From Burkholderiaceae bacterium 16 (GTDB taxonomy: Bacteria > Pseudomonadota > Gammaproteobacteria > Burkholderiales > Burkholderiaceae), in NCBI GenBank assembly GCA_000955785.1, contig JYOD01000100.1:56047-120046 (forward strand): a stretch of 64,000 bases of DNA. Reading direction: 5' to 3'. Below, piece after piece: positions 7,662 through 16,585 of the stretch. A program made the position numbers and the translations under genes. The notes under the pieces are model-generated. The model was not told where the DNA came from and searched no databases. It was given only the letters and a program-made list of their open reading frames with translations. Position 1 is the first letter of the stretch. Each line of letters starts with the position of its first letter.

Positions 7662-9605
7662 TCAGGCGGCGACGGCCCTGAGCTGGCCGTCTTCGGCGTC
7701 AGGCCGCAGGATCTGCCGGGAGAAGGATTCGATGCGTCCGCTGCGCTCGTCCAGCCCGTTCAGCACTTCCTCCAGCTGCGCGATGCGGCTTTCCAGCGTG
7801 TCGGTCGCCTCGTGGATGCGCTCGATCGAGTCGACCCGGCGACGCAGTTGCTTCTGATGCTCGCGTACCTGCGCCTCCAGCGGCGTCATCACTGACTTGA
7901 GCCAGATCTCGATATCGCGGTTGAGATCGCGGAAGGTTTCCAGCACGCGGCTTGCAACAGTGGAGAACGCGTTTTGCACCAGTTGCGGACGCGAGCGGGT
8001 CAGCATGCTCATGGCGCCGAAGTGCGTCTGGGCCAGTGCCAGCGTCTGCTGCAGTTCGCTGACGTAGCGCGCGGTGACGAACTGGATCGGCGCCGGCAAC
8101 GTAAAACCGTGCTCGGCATTGAAGCGGCGGTACATGCTGTCGGTGAGCTGGTAAAGCTGGGCGATCTTCTGGTCAGCCTCGCTGACCAGTTCGCCTAGCC
8201 GGGCGAACAGTCCGTCCATGTCCTCGCGCATGCCGCGCGAGAAGAAGCGCTCCTTCATCTGCTCGCGGCGCTCGCGCATGGTACGGCGCACGTCGCGCAG
8301 TTGCAGGCTCTTGATGATGTCGGCGCTGTGACGACCGAACACAAGACGCAGCGCCTGGAACTTGGCGATGCTCTGCTCGAACTCTTCCTTTTCGGACTGC
8401 ACACGCATCAGCATGTGCTTGACCATCGCGTGGTTCTTGCCGCGCAGGCCGCGCAACTCGAACAACTGCTCGACGATGCTGCGGCGGCGACTCTGCAGCA
8501 ATTGCTGCGCGCCACGCGCCATTTCCTCCACGGAACGCTGTACCTGGTCGGCGACGATCTCCCGCCGTTGCGGGATCAATTGATCCGACAGGACGTGTTC
8601 GAATTGCGGCAGGCCGCTGCGCGCCAGCAAGTCGTCATCGTGCGTGACCTTGGCCACCAAGCCCTTCTGCGCCGACACCGGATAGACGCGCGACTCGTCG
8701 ATCCCCAGCACCTGGGCGCTGTTGGTGACCTGGCGCGTAATCTCGGCCGCGGTCTCGGCCGGCGACTTGAGCGGGTCCCACAGACCATCGATCTTGTTCA
8801 GCACCGCCAGGCAGCCCTTGCGGTGGCCGGCGCTCACATGGCTGCGCCAGAGATCCAGGTCGCTCTTGGTCACGCCGGCATCGGCGGCGAGCATGAACAC
8901 CACGACATGCGCATCCGGAATCAGCCGCAACGTCAGTTCGGGCTCGGTGCCGATTGCGTTGAGACCTGGCGTGTCGAGGATCACCAGGCCCTGGCGCAAT
9001 AGCGGATGCGGGAAATTGATAACCGCATGGCGCCAGCGGGAAATCTCCACCATGCCATCGGCATCGAGCGCGTAGGCGGCGTCAGGATCGTTCTCGCTAT
9101 ACAAGCCGAGCGACTCCGCCATCTCTCGGGTGACGCGGTTGGTCTCGATCACGTGCCGGAACGCATCTAGCATCCCATCCGGCGACGAAGGATCGAGCGG
9201 CACGGTATGCCAGTGCGCGTCGACGTCGAGGAAATCGGCAGTGGAGGCTTCCTGCAGGCGCGTCTCGATCGGCAGCAGGCGGATGCACGGCGCCTCGGCC
9301 TCGTCGTAGCGCAGCTCGGTCGGGCACATCGTGGTGCGCCCGGCGGATGACGGCAGGATGCGCCGGCCATAGTCGGCAAAGAAAATGGCGTTGATCAGTT
9401 CGCTCTTGCCCCGCGAGAACTCCGCGATGAAGGCTACCTTGAGCCGGTCGCTCTTGAGCACGCCCTGGATGCGCTGGACGCGTTCGTCGGCCTGGGCGTC
9501 GTAGAGATCGTGCTGCTGCAGCCAGGAGCGGAATTCGGCCAGGGAATTGAGCACCCCGGTTCTCCAGGCGCCGTATTGTTCGAATTGAAGGGCGAGGGTT
9601 GTCAT
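7662..9605 (-). CDS. Dynamin-like GTPase
   Basis: 647 residues from MTTLALQFEQ; an upstream in-frame extension is possible but has no family features. The G domain shows G1 AEFSRGKSELINAIF (about 72-86), a conserved Thr in SAGRTTMCP (G2), G3 DTPGLNAIG and G4 LNKID. The following 350 residues are helical with coiled-coil character, as in bacterial dynamins that bind and remodel membranes. Bacterial dynamins often occur in pairs; only one is seen here. The gene lies between mutY and mutM on the same strand. What it does in this organism cannot be told from sequence. Confidence 0.85.
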   Translation of the reverse strand: MTTLALQFEQYGAWRTGVLNSLAEFRSWLQQHDLYDAQADERVQRIQGVLKSDRLKVAFIAEFSRGKSELINAIFFADYGRRILPSSAGRTTMCPTELRYDEAEAPCIRLLPIETRLQEASTADFLDVDAHWHTVPLDPSSPDGMLDAFRHVIETNRVTREMAESLGLYSENDPDAAYALDADGMVEISRWRHAVINFPHPLLRQGLVILDTPGLNAIGTEPELTLRLIPDAHVVVFMLAADAGVTKSDLDLWRSHVSAGHRKGCLAVLNKIDGLWDPLKSPAETAAEITRQVTNSAQVLGIDESRVYPVSAQKGLVAKVTHDDDLLARSGLPQFEHVLSDQLIPQRREIVADQVQRSVEEMARGAQQLLQSRRRSIVEQLFELRGLRGKNHAMVKHMLMRVQSEKEEFEQSIAKFQALRLVFGRHSADIIKSLQLRDVRRTMRERREQMKERFFSRGMREDMDGLFARLGELVSEADQKIAQLYQLTDSMYRRFNAEHGFTLPAPIQFVTARYVSELQQTLALAQTHFGAMSMLTRSRPQLVQNAFSTVASRVLETFRDLNRDIEIWLKSVMTPLEAQVREHQKQLRRRVDSIERIHEATDTLESRIAQLEEVLNGLDERSGRIESFSRQILRPDAEDGQLRAVAA

Positions 9606-9878
9606 TGGCACTGGGATCGGCTTGGCGAAAAGCCCCCGCGACGGCGCTGCAGGCCTGGCGTCTTGATGTCCGATAGCCTGCACCCGGGCGGTGACATGGT
9701 GTCTTTGTAACACTTTTTTACTTTATTGAAGATACAGGTTTCCGGGGGACTTTTGTGAAATTCGAGTCGCCTGCGGGCCTCGCTGTTGCGTCGGCCCATC
9801 GGCCCGGCGAAACAGCATCGGGAAGTTACTCAATAAACACTTCGGTGCAGCGTCGGCCGTGAGGAAGGCGGCGCGGTT
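9606..9878. other. Intergenic region between mutM and the dynamin-like gene
   Basis: About 270 bp, locally AT-richer with a T-tract near 9714-9725. It presumably holds the promoter of the dynamin-like gene on the minus strand. I recognise no clear -35/-10 pair, RNA gene or terminator in it. Confidence 0.4.
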
Positions 9879-10793
9879 TCAGCGCTGGCAGGTAGGGCAA
9901 TAGAAAGTCGAGCGCTGGCCCTGGACGATCTGCCGGATAGTGGTGCCGCAGACCCGGCAGGGATGGCCGGCACGGTCATACACGGCGCAATCCAGCTGGA
10001 AGTAGCCGCTGCTGCCATCGCTGCCGACGAAGTCGCGCAGCGTGCTGCCGCCGCGCTCGATGGCACGGGCCAGCGTGTCCCGCACCGCGACGGCAAGGCG
10101 TTCGCAGCGCGCCAGGGAGAGCCGGCCAGCCGGCGTGGTGGGACGGATGCCGGCGGCAAACAGGCTCTCCGACGCATAGATATTGCCCACGCCCACCACG
10201 ACGTCTCCCGCCAGGAGCACCGTCTTGATGGCTGCGCTGCGCCCGCGCCCGAGGCGGTACAGCCAGGCTCCGTCGAAGCGTGGATCGAAAGGCTCGACGC
10301 CAAGGTTGCGCAGCAGCGGATGTGTTGGCAACTGCGACTCTTCGAGCGGGCTCCAGAGCACCGCGCCAAAGCGGCGCGGGTCGCGAAAACGAAGCACCAG
10401 GCTGGTGCCGGTATCGGCGTGCGTGTCGGCGGGGTCCGCGAGGATCAGGTCGAGGTGATCGTGGCTGCCCGGCGGCGGCGCTTGCGGCAGCACCCGCAAG
10501 GTACCCGTCATGCCGAGGTGGATCAGCAGCCAGCCCCGGTCATCCACTGGCGGCAGGCAAGGAGAGCCATCCGGAAAAAGGCTGGCCGCAGCCTGGCGCA
10601 CACACTCCAGCAGCAGGTATTTCCCGCGCCGTTCGATGCGAGCGATCACCCGGCCGGTCAGTTGTGACTCGAGATCCAGTTCAACCGGCCAGCGCAGGCC
10701 GCGATGGCGCACCACCACGTCGGCTATACGCCGCCCCACCACGTGCGGCAGCAAGCCGCGGCGGGTCACTTCGACCTCCGGCAACTCTGGCAT
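9879..10793 (-). CDS. mutM: Formamidopyrimidine-DNA glycosylase MutM (Fpg)
   Basis: 304 residues. The start gives MPELPEVEVTRRGL, with the catalytic Pro2 after removal of Met, Glu3 and Glu6, behind a good GGGAGAGG ribosome binding site. The C-terminal zinc finger CRVCG...CPTCQ is complete. It cuts out 8-oxoguanine and formamidopyrimidines and nicks the DNA (beta-delta elimination). It is somewhat longer than the usual 270-290 residues because of inserts near residues 70-85 and 113-128. With mutY 2 kb away it forms two arms of the oxidised-guanine repair system. Confidence 0.96.
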   Translation of the reverse strand: MPELPEVEVTRRGLLPHVVGRRIADVVVRHRGLRWPVELDLESQLTGRVIARIERRGKYLLLECVRQAAASLFPDGSPCLPPVDDRGWLLIHLGMTGTLRVLPQAPPPGSHDHLDLILADPADTHADTGTSLVLRFRDPRRFGAVLWSPLEESQLPTHPLLRNLGVEPFDPRFDGAWLYRLGRGRSAAIKTVLLAGDVVVGVGNIYASESLFAAGIRPTTPAGRLSLARCERLAVAVRDTLARAIERGGSTLRDFVGSDGSSGYFQLDCAVYDRAGHPCRVCGTTIRQIVQGQRSTFYCPTCQR

Positions 10794-10861
10794 CGAACCT
10801 CTCCCTTTTGTGCCACTCCAACCGCCAGAGACCCAGTCATACTGGTGCCATGCGGATAAGC

Positions 10862-10892
10862 AAGGCATTGTAGCGGCAGGCTACAATGCCTT
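10862..10892. repeat. Perfect 13-bp inverted repeat between mutM and the TPR gene
   Basis: AAGGCATTGTAGC and its exact reverse complement flank a 5-nt spacer (10875-10879). Each arm contains TACAAT reading outward, one on each strand (10882-10887 on plus, 10867-10872 on minus), so the repeat could hold both divergent -10 boxes. No good -35 is seen for either. It lacks the T run of a terminator. Confidence 0.6.
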
Positions 10893-10932
10893 TAACATTC
10901 CCATCGCCTTGAGTGCTGGAGCACCCACCCAC

Positions 10933-12825
10933 ATGTCGGACCGCCTGGACCGTACCCCGATGACCATCGCTCAAATTCTTCCTACCCGGCGCTCTACCCG
11001 GCGGCCGCTGCGTCACAGGCTCGCAGCCACGGCTGCGGCCGCGCTTGCGGTCTGCGCCATGGCGCCGCTGGCCAGCCATGCCGCGCCCCCGGAGGGCAAG
11101 CCCGCGATGAAGGTGGCGGCGGAAGCCGCCACGCCAGTCCGCTCGAACCCGTTGCCGCCGAAGATGCCGCTGCCGGCGGTGCCGCTGAGCGCCGACATCC
11201 TGTACCGGGTCCTGGCGGCGGAAATCTCGGCCCAGCGCGGCGTGGTCGGTCCGGCTTACCAGACTTACCTGGAACTGGCCCGCAATACGCGCGACCCGCG
11301 CTTTGCCCAGCGCGCCACCGAGATCGCCTTCAATGCACGCAGCGCGCAGCAAGCGCTCGACGCTGCGCGCCTGTGGACCGAACTCGCGCCCACCTCGGCT
11401 GGTGCGCGGCAAGTCCTTTCCACCCTGCTGGTCCTGAGCGGCCGCTGGGACGAAGCCGAACCCTTGCTGGCCCTGCAGCTCAATGGCGTGCCGCCGAGCC
11501 ACCGGCCGGAGGCGATCCTCCAGATGCAGCAGCAGCTTTCGCGAACCAGCGATCCCGCCGGTGCCGCCGCCCTGCTGCAGCGCCTGACGGCGAGCGACGC
11601 CCGCTCAGCCGAAACCCACCTTGCCCTGGCCCGCGCCAAGGAAGCCGCCAACGACATTCCCGGCGCCCTGGCTGAACTCGACGAGGCCCAGCGCATTCGC
11701 CCCGACTATGAAGCCGCCGCGCTGATGGCGGCCGAATTGCGCGCCGACAGCGCACCGGACGAGGCCATCGCCGACCTGAAGTCGTTCGTCGGCAAGGCCC
11801 CTGCTTCGGTCAACGGCCATATCACGCTGGCGCGCCTGTACTTGCAGCAGAACGACCTGCAAGCCGCCCGCGCCGAGTTCGAGACCCTGCGCAAGATCGC
11901 GCCCAAGGACCCGCGCGTGCCGCTTGCCCTTGGCCTGACCAGCCTGCAGTCCAAACGCTATGACGAAGCCGAGCAGTACCTGAAAGAGTATCTGCAACTG
12001 GCCGAGCAGGTGCCGGCCGCCAGCCCCGATATCGCCTACCAGTACCTGGCGCAGATCGCCGAGGAAAAGAAGGACTACCCCGCCGCCGTTGCGTGGCTCG
12101 ACCGCATCGACGACAGCCGCCTGGCGCCCGCGGCCGCCGTCAAGCGCGCCCAGCTGCTTGGCCGCATGGGCAAGCTCGACGACGCCCAGGCCGTGTTCAA
12201 CGATATGCTGGCCGATGCCGAGGATATCGCCGAGCCCGACCAGCGCGCGCAGCGCATGACCGCGATCCGGCAGGCCGAGGTTGGCATGCTGATCGATGCC
12301 AAAGCCTACGACCGCGCCCGCAAGGTGCTGGAGGAGCGCGTCGCTGCCGAGCCCGACAATTCGGACTGGGTCTACGAGCTGGCCATGCTCGACGAGCGCG
12401 AGAAGCGCTACGACAGCATGGAAAAGCGGCTGCGCCGGGTGATCGCCATGCAGCCCGACGCAAAGCAGGGCTACAACGCACTCGGCTACTCCCTTGCAGA
12501 CCGCAACGTGCGACTGCCGGAAGCCCTCCAGTTGCTGGAGAAGGCCTCCGCGCTGGGCCCGGACGATCCTTACATCATGGATAGCCTGGCCTGGGTCAAA
12601 TTCCGCCTGGGCCAGTTGCAGCCAGCTGCCGAGCTGCTCCGGAACGCCTACGCCAAGGCGCCCGAAGCGGAAATCGGGGCTCACCTTGGCGAGGTGCTGT
12701 GGCAACTCGGCCAGCAGGACGAAGCACGCAAGACCTGGAACGAAGCCGCCAAGATCGAGCCGGACAACGTCATCCTGATCGACACGCTGCGGCGCTATAA
12801 CGTGCCGCTCTCCGCGCTCAAGTAA
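10933..12825 (+). CDS. Tetratricopeptide-repeat protein, probably periplasmic
   Basis: 630 residues from the ATG behind GGAG (alternative ATG at 10960). A long arginine-rich N region and hydrophobic stretch end in ASHA-AP, a probable signal peptide cut about residue 50-55. The rest is TPR repeats, seen as repeated Ala/Leu/Tyr helical pairs (for example 'LARNTRDPRFAQRATEIAF' and 'GYNALGYSLADRN'). It lies 84 bp before lolB, as in other betaproteobacteria, where such genes stand next to the lipoprotein sorting gene. A scaffold role at the envelope is likely but not proven. Confidence 0.8.
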   Translation: MSDRLDRTPMTIAQILPTRRSTRRPLRHRLAATAAAALAVCAMAPLASHAAPPEGKPAMKVAAEAATPVRSNPLPPKMPLPAVPLSADILYRVLAAEISAQRGVVGPAYQTYLELARNTRDPRFAQRATEIAFNARSAQQALDAARLWTELAPTSAGARQVLSTLLVLSGRWDEAEPLLALQLNGVPPSHRPEAILQMQQQLSRTSDPAGAAALLQRLTASDARSAETHLALARAKEAANDIPGALAELDEAQRIRPDYEAAALMAAELRADSAPDEAIADLKSFVGKAPASVNGHITLARLYLQQNDLQAARAEFETLRKIAPKDPRVPLALGLTSLQSKRYDEAEQYLKEYLQLAEQVPAASPDIAYQYLAQIAEEKKDYPAAVAWLDRIDDSRLAPAAAVKRAQLLGRMGKLDDAQAVFNDMLADAEDIAEPDQRAQRMTAIRQAEVGMLIDAKAYDRARKVLEERVAAEPDNSDWVYELAMLDEREKRYDSMEKRLRRVIAMQPDAKQGYNALGYSLADRNVRLPEALQLLEKASALGPDDPYIMDSLAWVKFRLGQLQPAAELLRNAYAKAPEAEIGAHLGEVLWQLGQQDEARKTWNEAAKIEPDNVILIDTLRRYNVPLSALK

Positions 12826-12909
12826 TCTCCCGATTCATCCGACAGCCCGCAATCCTCCGCCGGGCCGGACGCCCGGCGCCCGGCTGCGCCGGTGCGGGCG
12901 CAAGACTAC

Positions 12910-13524
12910 ATGCATAAATCCCGACGCCTAGCCCTGCTCTGCCTGAGCGCCCCCGTCTGGCTTGCCGCCTGCGCCAGCATCACGCCCACGCGGCAGTTCG
13001 ACGCCGGCGAGACCGCCAGGGCGCGCGACCTCAGCGGACGCTTCGCCGCCAACTACGTGCGCTACGGCCGCGAGGAAGGCGTGCAGGGCAGCTTTCAATG
13101 GCACGAGCAAGGCCGTAATGTGCGGCTGGACCTGATCTCGCCGCTGGGGCAGACCCTTGCCGTGGTCACGTCCACCCCTTCCGGCGCGACGCTCGACCTC
13201 CCCAACCAGCCCCCGCGCAATGCGCCTGAGGTGGATACCCTGCTGGAAGAGGCGCTTGGCTTCTCGCTGCCGGTGGCCGGCATGCGCGACTGGCTGCACG
13301 CGCGCCCCGCGCCGGGCAGCCCGGCGCGCACCACCCGCGACGATAGCGGGCGGCTGGCCACCCTGGCGCAGAACGGCTGGACAGTACGCTATGTGGCGTG
13401 GCAGGAAACCCCTGCCGCGGCAACCGCAGCCACGGCGCTGCCGCGCCGCATCGACCTGGCACGCGATGGCGACGGCAGCCCGCTCTCCGTGCGCCTTGTG
13501 ATCGATCCGGAGCAAGCGCAATGA
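12910..13524 (+). CDS. lolB: Outer membrane lipoprotein insertion protein LolB
   Basis: 204 residues from MHKSRRLALL, with a lipobox WLAAC at Cys21, so itself a lipoprotein. The body matches LolB: 'ARDLSGRFAANYVRYG' followed by GSFQWHEQGRNVRLDLISPLGQTL. LolB receives lipoproteins from the periplasmic carrier LolA and places them in the outer membrane. Its stop codon overlaps the ispE start, the conserved lolB-ispE arrangement. Confidence 0.92.
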   Translation: MHKSRRLALLCLSAPVWLAACASITPTRQFDAGETARARDLSGRFAANYVRYGREEGVQGSFQWHEQGRNVRLDLISPLGQTLAVVTSTPSGATLDLPNQPPRNAPEVDTLLEEALGFSLPVAGMRDWLHARPAPGSPARTTRDDSGRLATLAQNGWTVRYVAWQETPAAATAATALPRRIDLARDGDGSPLSVRLVIDPEQAQ

Positions 13525-14399
13525 ATACTGCCCGTACCCTGCCCCCCGCTGAACTGCGCGGCTGCCCCGCTCCCGCCAAGCTGAATCTCTTCCTGCACGT
13601 GACCGGGCGTCGTGACGATGGCTATCACATGTTGCAGACGGTGTTCCAACTGGTGGACTGGAGCGATACGCTGGACTTCCGCCGCCGCGAAGATGGCCGC
13701 ATCGAGCGCACCACCGAGGTAGCCGGCGTCCCGGCCGAGACCGACCTGATCGTGCGCGCCGCACGGGCGCTGCAGCAGGCCAGCGGAACCCGCTTTGGCG
13801 CCGACATCGCCATCGCCAAGCGGCTGCCGATGGGTGGCGGCATTGGCGGCGGCTCCTCGGATGCGGCCACCACGCTGCTGGCCCTGAACCATCTGTGGGG
13901 ACTGCACCTGGACCGCGATGAACTCAAGCGTATCGGCCTCGCACTGGGCGCGGACGTGCCGTTCTTCCTGCACGGGGAAAACGCCTTCGCCGAGGGTGTT
14001 GGCGAGGAACTGACGACGGTCTCATTGCCCGAAAGCTGGTTCGTGATCATCCACCCGCGCCAGCATGTTCCTACCGTTGCAATTTTTTCGGACGAGCGCT
14101 TGACAAGGGATACGCCCATCAGCATAATAGCGGACTTCACTGGATGCACAAACAAGTTCGGTTTCGGTCGCAACGACCTGGAAGCGATAGCAACAGTGAA
14201 GTTCGGCGAAGTTGCCCGAGCCCTTGAATGGCTGCGACAATACAGTCCCCATGCAAGGATGACCGGTTCCGGAGCCTGCGTGTTTGCGCGATTCAACGAC
14301 TCGCAAACGGCGCAGCAGGTACTAGATCGGTTGCCTCCCGAATGGGATGGCAGGTGTGCGAAGAGTTTATCGCACCACCCGCTCGCAACGCTCGCATAA
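13521..14399 (+). CDS. ispE: 4-diphosphocytidyl-2-C-methyl-D-erythritol kinase IspE
   Basis: 292 residues starting MNTARTLPPAEL; the ATG overlaps the lolB stop. GHMP kinase features are PAPAKLNLFLHVTGRRDDGYH near the N terminus and the ATP loop PMGGGIGGGSSDAATT. It is the fourth enzyme of the non-mevalonate isoprenoid pathway. The 3' part, from about 14040, is distinctly lower in GC (about 50-55% by my counts of sampled lines) than the first half, although the reading frame and length stay normal. The gene ends 60 bp before tRNA-Gln. Confidence 0.95.
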   Translation: MNTARTLPPAELRGCPAPAKLNLFLHVTGRRDDGYHMLQTVFQLVDWSDTLDFRRREDGRIERTTEVAGVPAETDLIVRAARALQQASGTRFGADIAIAKRLPMGGGIGGGSSDAATTLLALNHLWGLHLDRDELKRIGLALGADVPFFLHGENAFAEGVGEELTTVSLPESWFVIIHPRQHVPTVAIFSDERLTRDTPISIIADFTGCTNKFGFGRNDLEAIATVKFGEVARALEWLRQYSPHARMTGSGACVFARFNDSQTAQQVLDRLPPEWDGRCAKSLSHHPLATLA

Positions 14400-14459
14400 A
14401 TAGTTTTTCGTTCGGCGTCGCAGGCAGTTGAATGTGACGATGGACGTGCCCGGTTGTGT

Positions 14460-14536
14460 AGGGGAGTCGCCAAGTTGGTCAAGGCACCGGATTTTGATTC
14501 CGGCATTCGAAGGTTCGAATCCTTCTTCCCCTGCCA
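14460..14536 (+). tRNA. tRNA-Gln, anticodon TTG
   Basis: A full cloverleaf can be drawn. The acceptor stem is AGGGGAG pairing with TTCCCCT, with discriminator G and encoded CCA (14534-14536). The anticodon stem CCGGA/TCCGG encloses loop TTTTGAT with anticodon TTG. The T arm is GAAGG-TTCGAAT-CCTTC. It reads CAA (and CAG by wobble). The ispE-tRNA-Gln-prs order is common in betaproteobacteria. Confidence 0.96.
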
Positions 14537-14639
14537 TTACATCCTACAGTGTCCTAACGGACCTGCACGAAAAGCTGCCGGCACTAGCCGGCAGCAACCG
14601 TTCCCCCTCCAGCAGCAAGAAGCAAGACAGGTGCACCGA

Positions 14640-15593
14640 ATGAGCAGCGAAGGCTTGATGGTTTTTACCGGCAACGCCAACCCCAAACTCGCGGAGGCTG
14701 TCGTGCAGCACCTCGGCATCCCGCTCGGGAAAGCCCAGGTCGGCCGGTTCTCCGACGGCGAAGTCCAAGTTGAAATCCAGGAAAATGTTCGCGGCAAGCA
14801 CGTTATCGTGCTGCAGTCCACCTGCGCGCCGACCAACGACAACCTGATGGAACTGATGGTGATGGTCGATGCGCTCAAGCGCGCCTCGGCACGCAGCATC
14901 ACCGCCGCCATGCCCTATTTCGGCTATGCCCGCCAGGACCGCCGCCCGCGTTCGGCGCGCGTCGCGATCTCGGCCAAGGTGGTAGCCAATATGCTGGAAG
15001 TCGCCGGTGTCGAGCGCGTCCTGACCATGGACCTGCACGCCGACCAGATCCAGGGCTTCTTCGATATCCCGGTTGATAACATCTACGCCTCCCCGGTTCT
15101 GCTGGGCGACCTGCGCGAGAAGAACTACGGCAATCTGCTGGTGGTCTCGCCCGACGTCGGCGGCGTGGTGCGCGCCCGTGCGCTGGCCAAGCAGCTGAAC
15201 TGCGACCTTGCCATCATCGACAAGCGTCGTCCCAAGGCCAATGTGGCCGAAGTGATGAACATCATCGGTGAAGTCGACGGCCGCAACTGCGTGATCATGG
15301 ATGACATGATCGACACCGGCGGTACGCTGTGCAAGGCCGCCCAGGTGCTGAAGGAACGCGGCGCGCTGAAGGTATTCGCTTACTGTACCCATCCGGTCCT
15401 GTCCGGCGGCGCGGCTGCCCGCATCGCCGACTCCGAGCTGGATGAAGTGGTGGTGTGCGACACCATTCCGCTGCGCGACGATGCGATCCAGTCCGGCAAG
15501 ATTCGCCAACTGTCGACCGCATCGCTGCTGGCAGAGACTTTTACCCGGATCGTCAAGGGCGACTCGATCATGTCGCTGTTTGCCGATTCCTGA
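14640..15593 (+). CDS. prs: Ribose-phosphate pyrophosphokinase (PRPP synthase)
   Basis: 317 residues from MSSEGLMVFTGNANPKLAEA. The class I signature is complete: YFGYARQDRRPRSARVAIS (ATP site), the PRPP loop DDMIDTGGTL and the flexible loop. It makes PRPP from ribose 5-phosphate and ATP for nucleotide, His and Trp synthesis. It begins 103 bp after tRNA-Gln and is followed by rplY and pth. Confidence 0.97.
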   Translation: MSSEGLMVFTGNANPKLAEAVVQHLGIPLGKAQVGRFSDGEVQVEIQENVRGKHVIVLQSTCAPTNDNLMELMVMVDALKRASARSITAAMPYFGYARQDRRPRSARVAISAKVVANMLEVAGVERVLTMDLHADQIQGFFDIPVDNIYASPVLLGDLREKNYGNLLVVSPDVGGVVRARALAKQLNCDLAIIDKRRPKANVAEVMNIIGEVDGRNCVIMDDMIDTGGTLCKAAQVLKERGALKVFAYCTHPVLSGGAAARIADSELDEVVVCDTIPLRDDAIQSGKIRQLSTASLLAETFTRIVKGDSIMSLFADS

Positions 15594-15667
15594 TAGAATT
15601 CAAGACTTTACCGCGTTTGCGGCCGCTTTTCGGGGACACCCCGGTTACGGTGCAGGCGCGATTCATC

Positions 15668-15691
15668 GGGCTGTCTGGTCGCGGACAGCCC
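15668..15691 (+). promoter_or_regulatory. Hairpin in the rplY leader
   Basis: 8-bp perfect stem GGGCTGTC/GACAGCCC with an 8-nt loop, ending 19 nt before the rplY start codon and just ahead of its GGAG site. It may help control rplY translation, by analogy with leaders of other ribosomal protein genes; no consensus is recognised. Confidence 0.4.
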
Positions 15692-15710
15692 TCTTACATT
15701 TGGAGTCATC

Positions 15711-16307
15711 ATGAAAGTAGTAGCCTTCGAGCGTAGCGTACAGGGAACGGGTGCGAGCCGCCGCCTGCGCAACGCCGGCAAGACCCCCGGCATCATCTAT
15801 GGCGGCGCTGCCGAGCCCAAGATGATCGAACTGGATCACAACGCACTGTTCCACGCACTGAAGAAAGAGGCATTCCACTCGTCGATTCTCGACCTCGAAG
15901 TGGAAGGCAAGGCTGAAAAGGCCCTGCTGCGCGCTTTCCAGATGCACCCGTTCAAGCCGCTGGTCCTGCACGTCGACTTCCAGCGCGTGTCGGCCACCGA
16001 CAAGATCCACGTCAAGGTACCGCTGCACTTCATGAACCAGGAAAACGCCCCGGGCGTGAAGCTGGGCCATGGCATCGTCAACCACATCCTGAACGAACTG
16101 GAAGTGTCGTGCCTGCCGGCCGACCTGCCTGAGTTCATCGAAGTGGACCTGGGCAATGCAGAACTGGGCCAGACCCTGCACCTGTCCGACGTGAAGCTGC
16201 CGAAGGGCGTGAGCGCCATCACCCACGGCGACGAAAACCCCGCTATCGCCAGCATCTCGCTGCCGGCCGGCGGCGTTGCTGCAGCCGAAGAAGCGCCTGC
16301 TGCCTGA
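15711..16307 (+). CDS. rplY: 50S ribosomal protein L25 (CTC/TL5 type)
   Basis: 198 residues, the long two-domain form. The N-terminal L25 domain binds 5S rRNA (about 1-95, with GASRRLRNAGKTPGIIYGG). A C-terminal beta domain follows (VKVPLHFMNQENAPGVKLG, then VSAITHGDENPAIASISLP). Enteric L25 has only the first domain. A GGAG site lies 9 nt before the ATG. It stands in the conserved prs-rplY-pth block and has a strong terminator. Confidence 0.96.
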   Translation: MKVVAFERSVQGTGASRRLRNAGKTPGIIYGGAAEPKMIELDHNALFHALKKEAFHSSILDLEVEGKAEKALLRAFQMHPFKPLVLHVDFQRVSATDKIHVKVPLHFMNQENAPGVKLGHGIVNHILNELEVSCLPADLPEFIEVDLGNAELGQTLHLSDVKLPKGVSAITHGDENPAIASISLPAGGVAAAEEAPAA

Positions 16308-16362
16308 GTACCCTGAACGCGGCCTCCGGGCCGTGCACCAGGACGGCTCTCGCAGCCGCAAG

Positions 16363-16395
16363 AAAAACCGCCGGCGCGTCCGGCGGTTTTTTTTT
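16363..16395 (+). terminator. Intrinsic terminator after rplY
   Basis: Stem AAACCGCCGG/CCGGCGGTTT with a CGCGT loop and nine consecutive T residues. It separates prs-rplY from pth. Confidence 0.95.
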
Positions 16396-16489
16396 GTGCC
16401 AGGGATCGCGTATCCTTGCGATGCGAACAAACCCCCACGCGATGCGAAGCGAGCCGTCAAGGTGTATCAGGCCGTATGGGGCGCCTTTT

Positions 16490-16585
16490 TTGCCTACTTT
16501 TTTGGCGAGACAAAAAGTAGGTCGCCGCCTCGCAGGGGTGGTGAAACTGCTTTTGACTTTGACTTCGAAGTTAAGCAGTTGCAGT
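16490..16585. repeat. Two nested inverted repeats before pth
   Basis: First, CCTACTTTTT (16493-16502) pairs with AAAAAGTAGG (16512-16521). Second, AACTGCTT (16545-16552) pairs with AAGCAGTT (16573-16580) and encloses the palindrome ACTTCGAAGT. The first motif resembles 'CTACTTTTT...AAAAAGTAG' elements scattered in intergenic regions of several proteobacteria; that resemblance is from memory. The whole 16308-16638 gap (331 bp) has no gene. Confidence 0.5.

Noticed and set aside
10510..10932. Extension of the TPR protein frame back through mutM
   Set aside because: It is antisense to the well-supported mutM gene; open frames on the opposite strand are common at this GC content.
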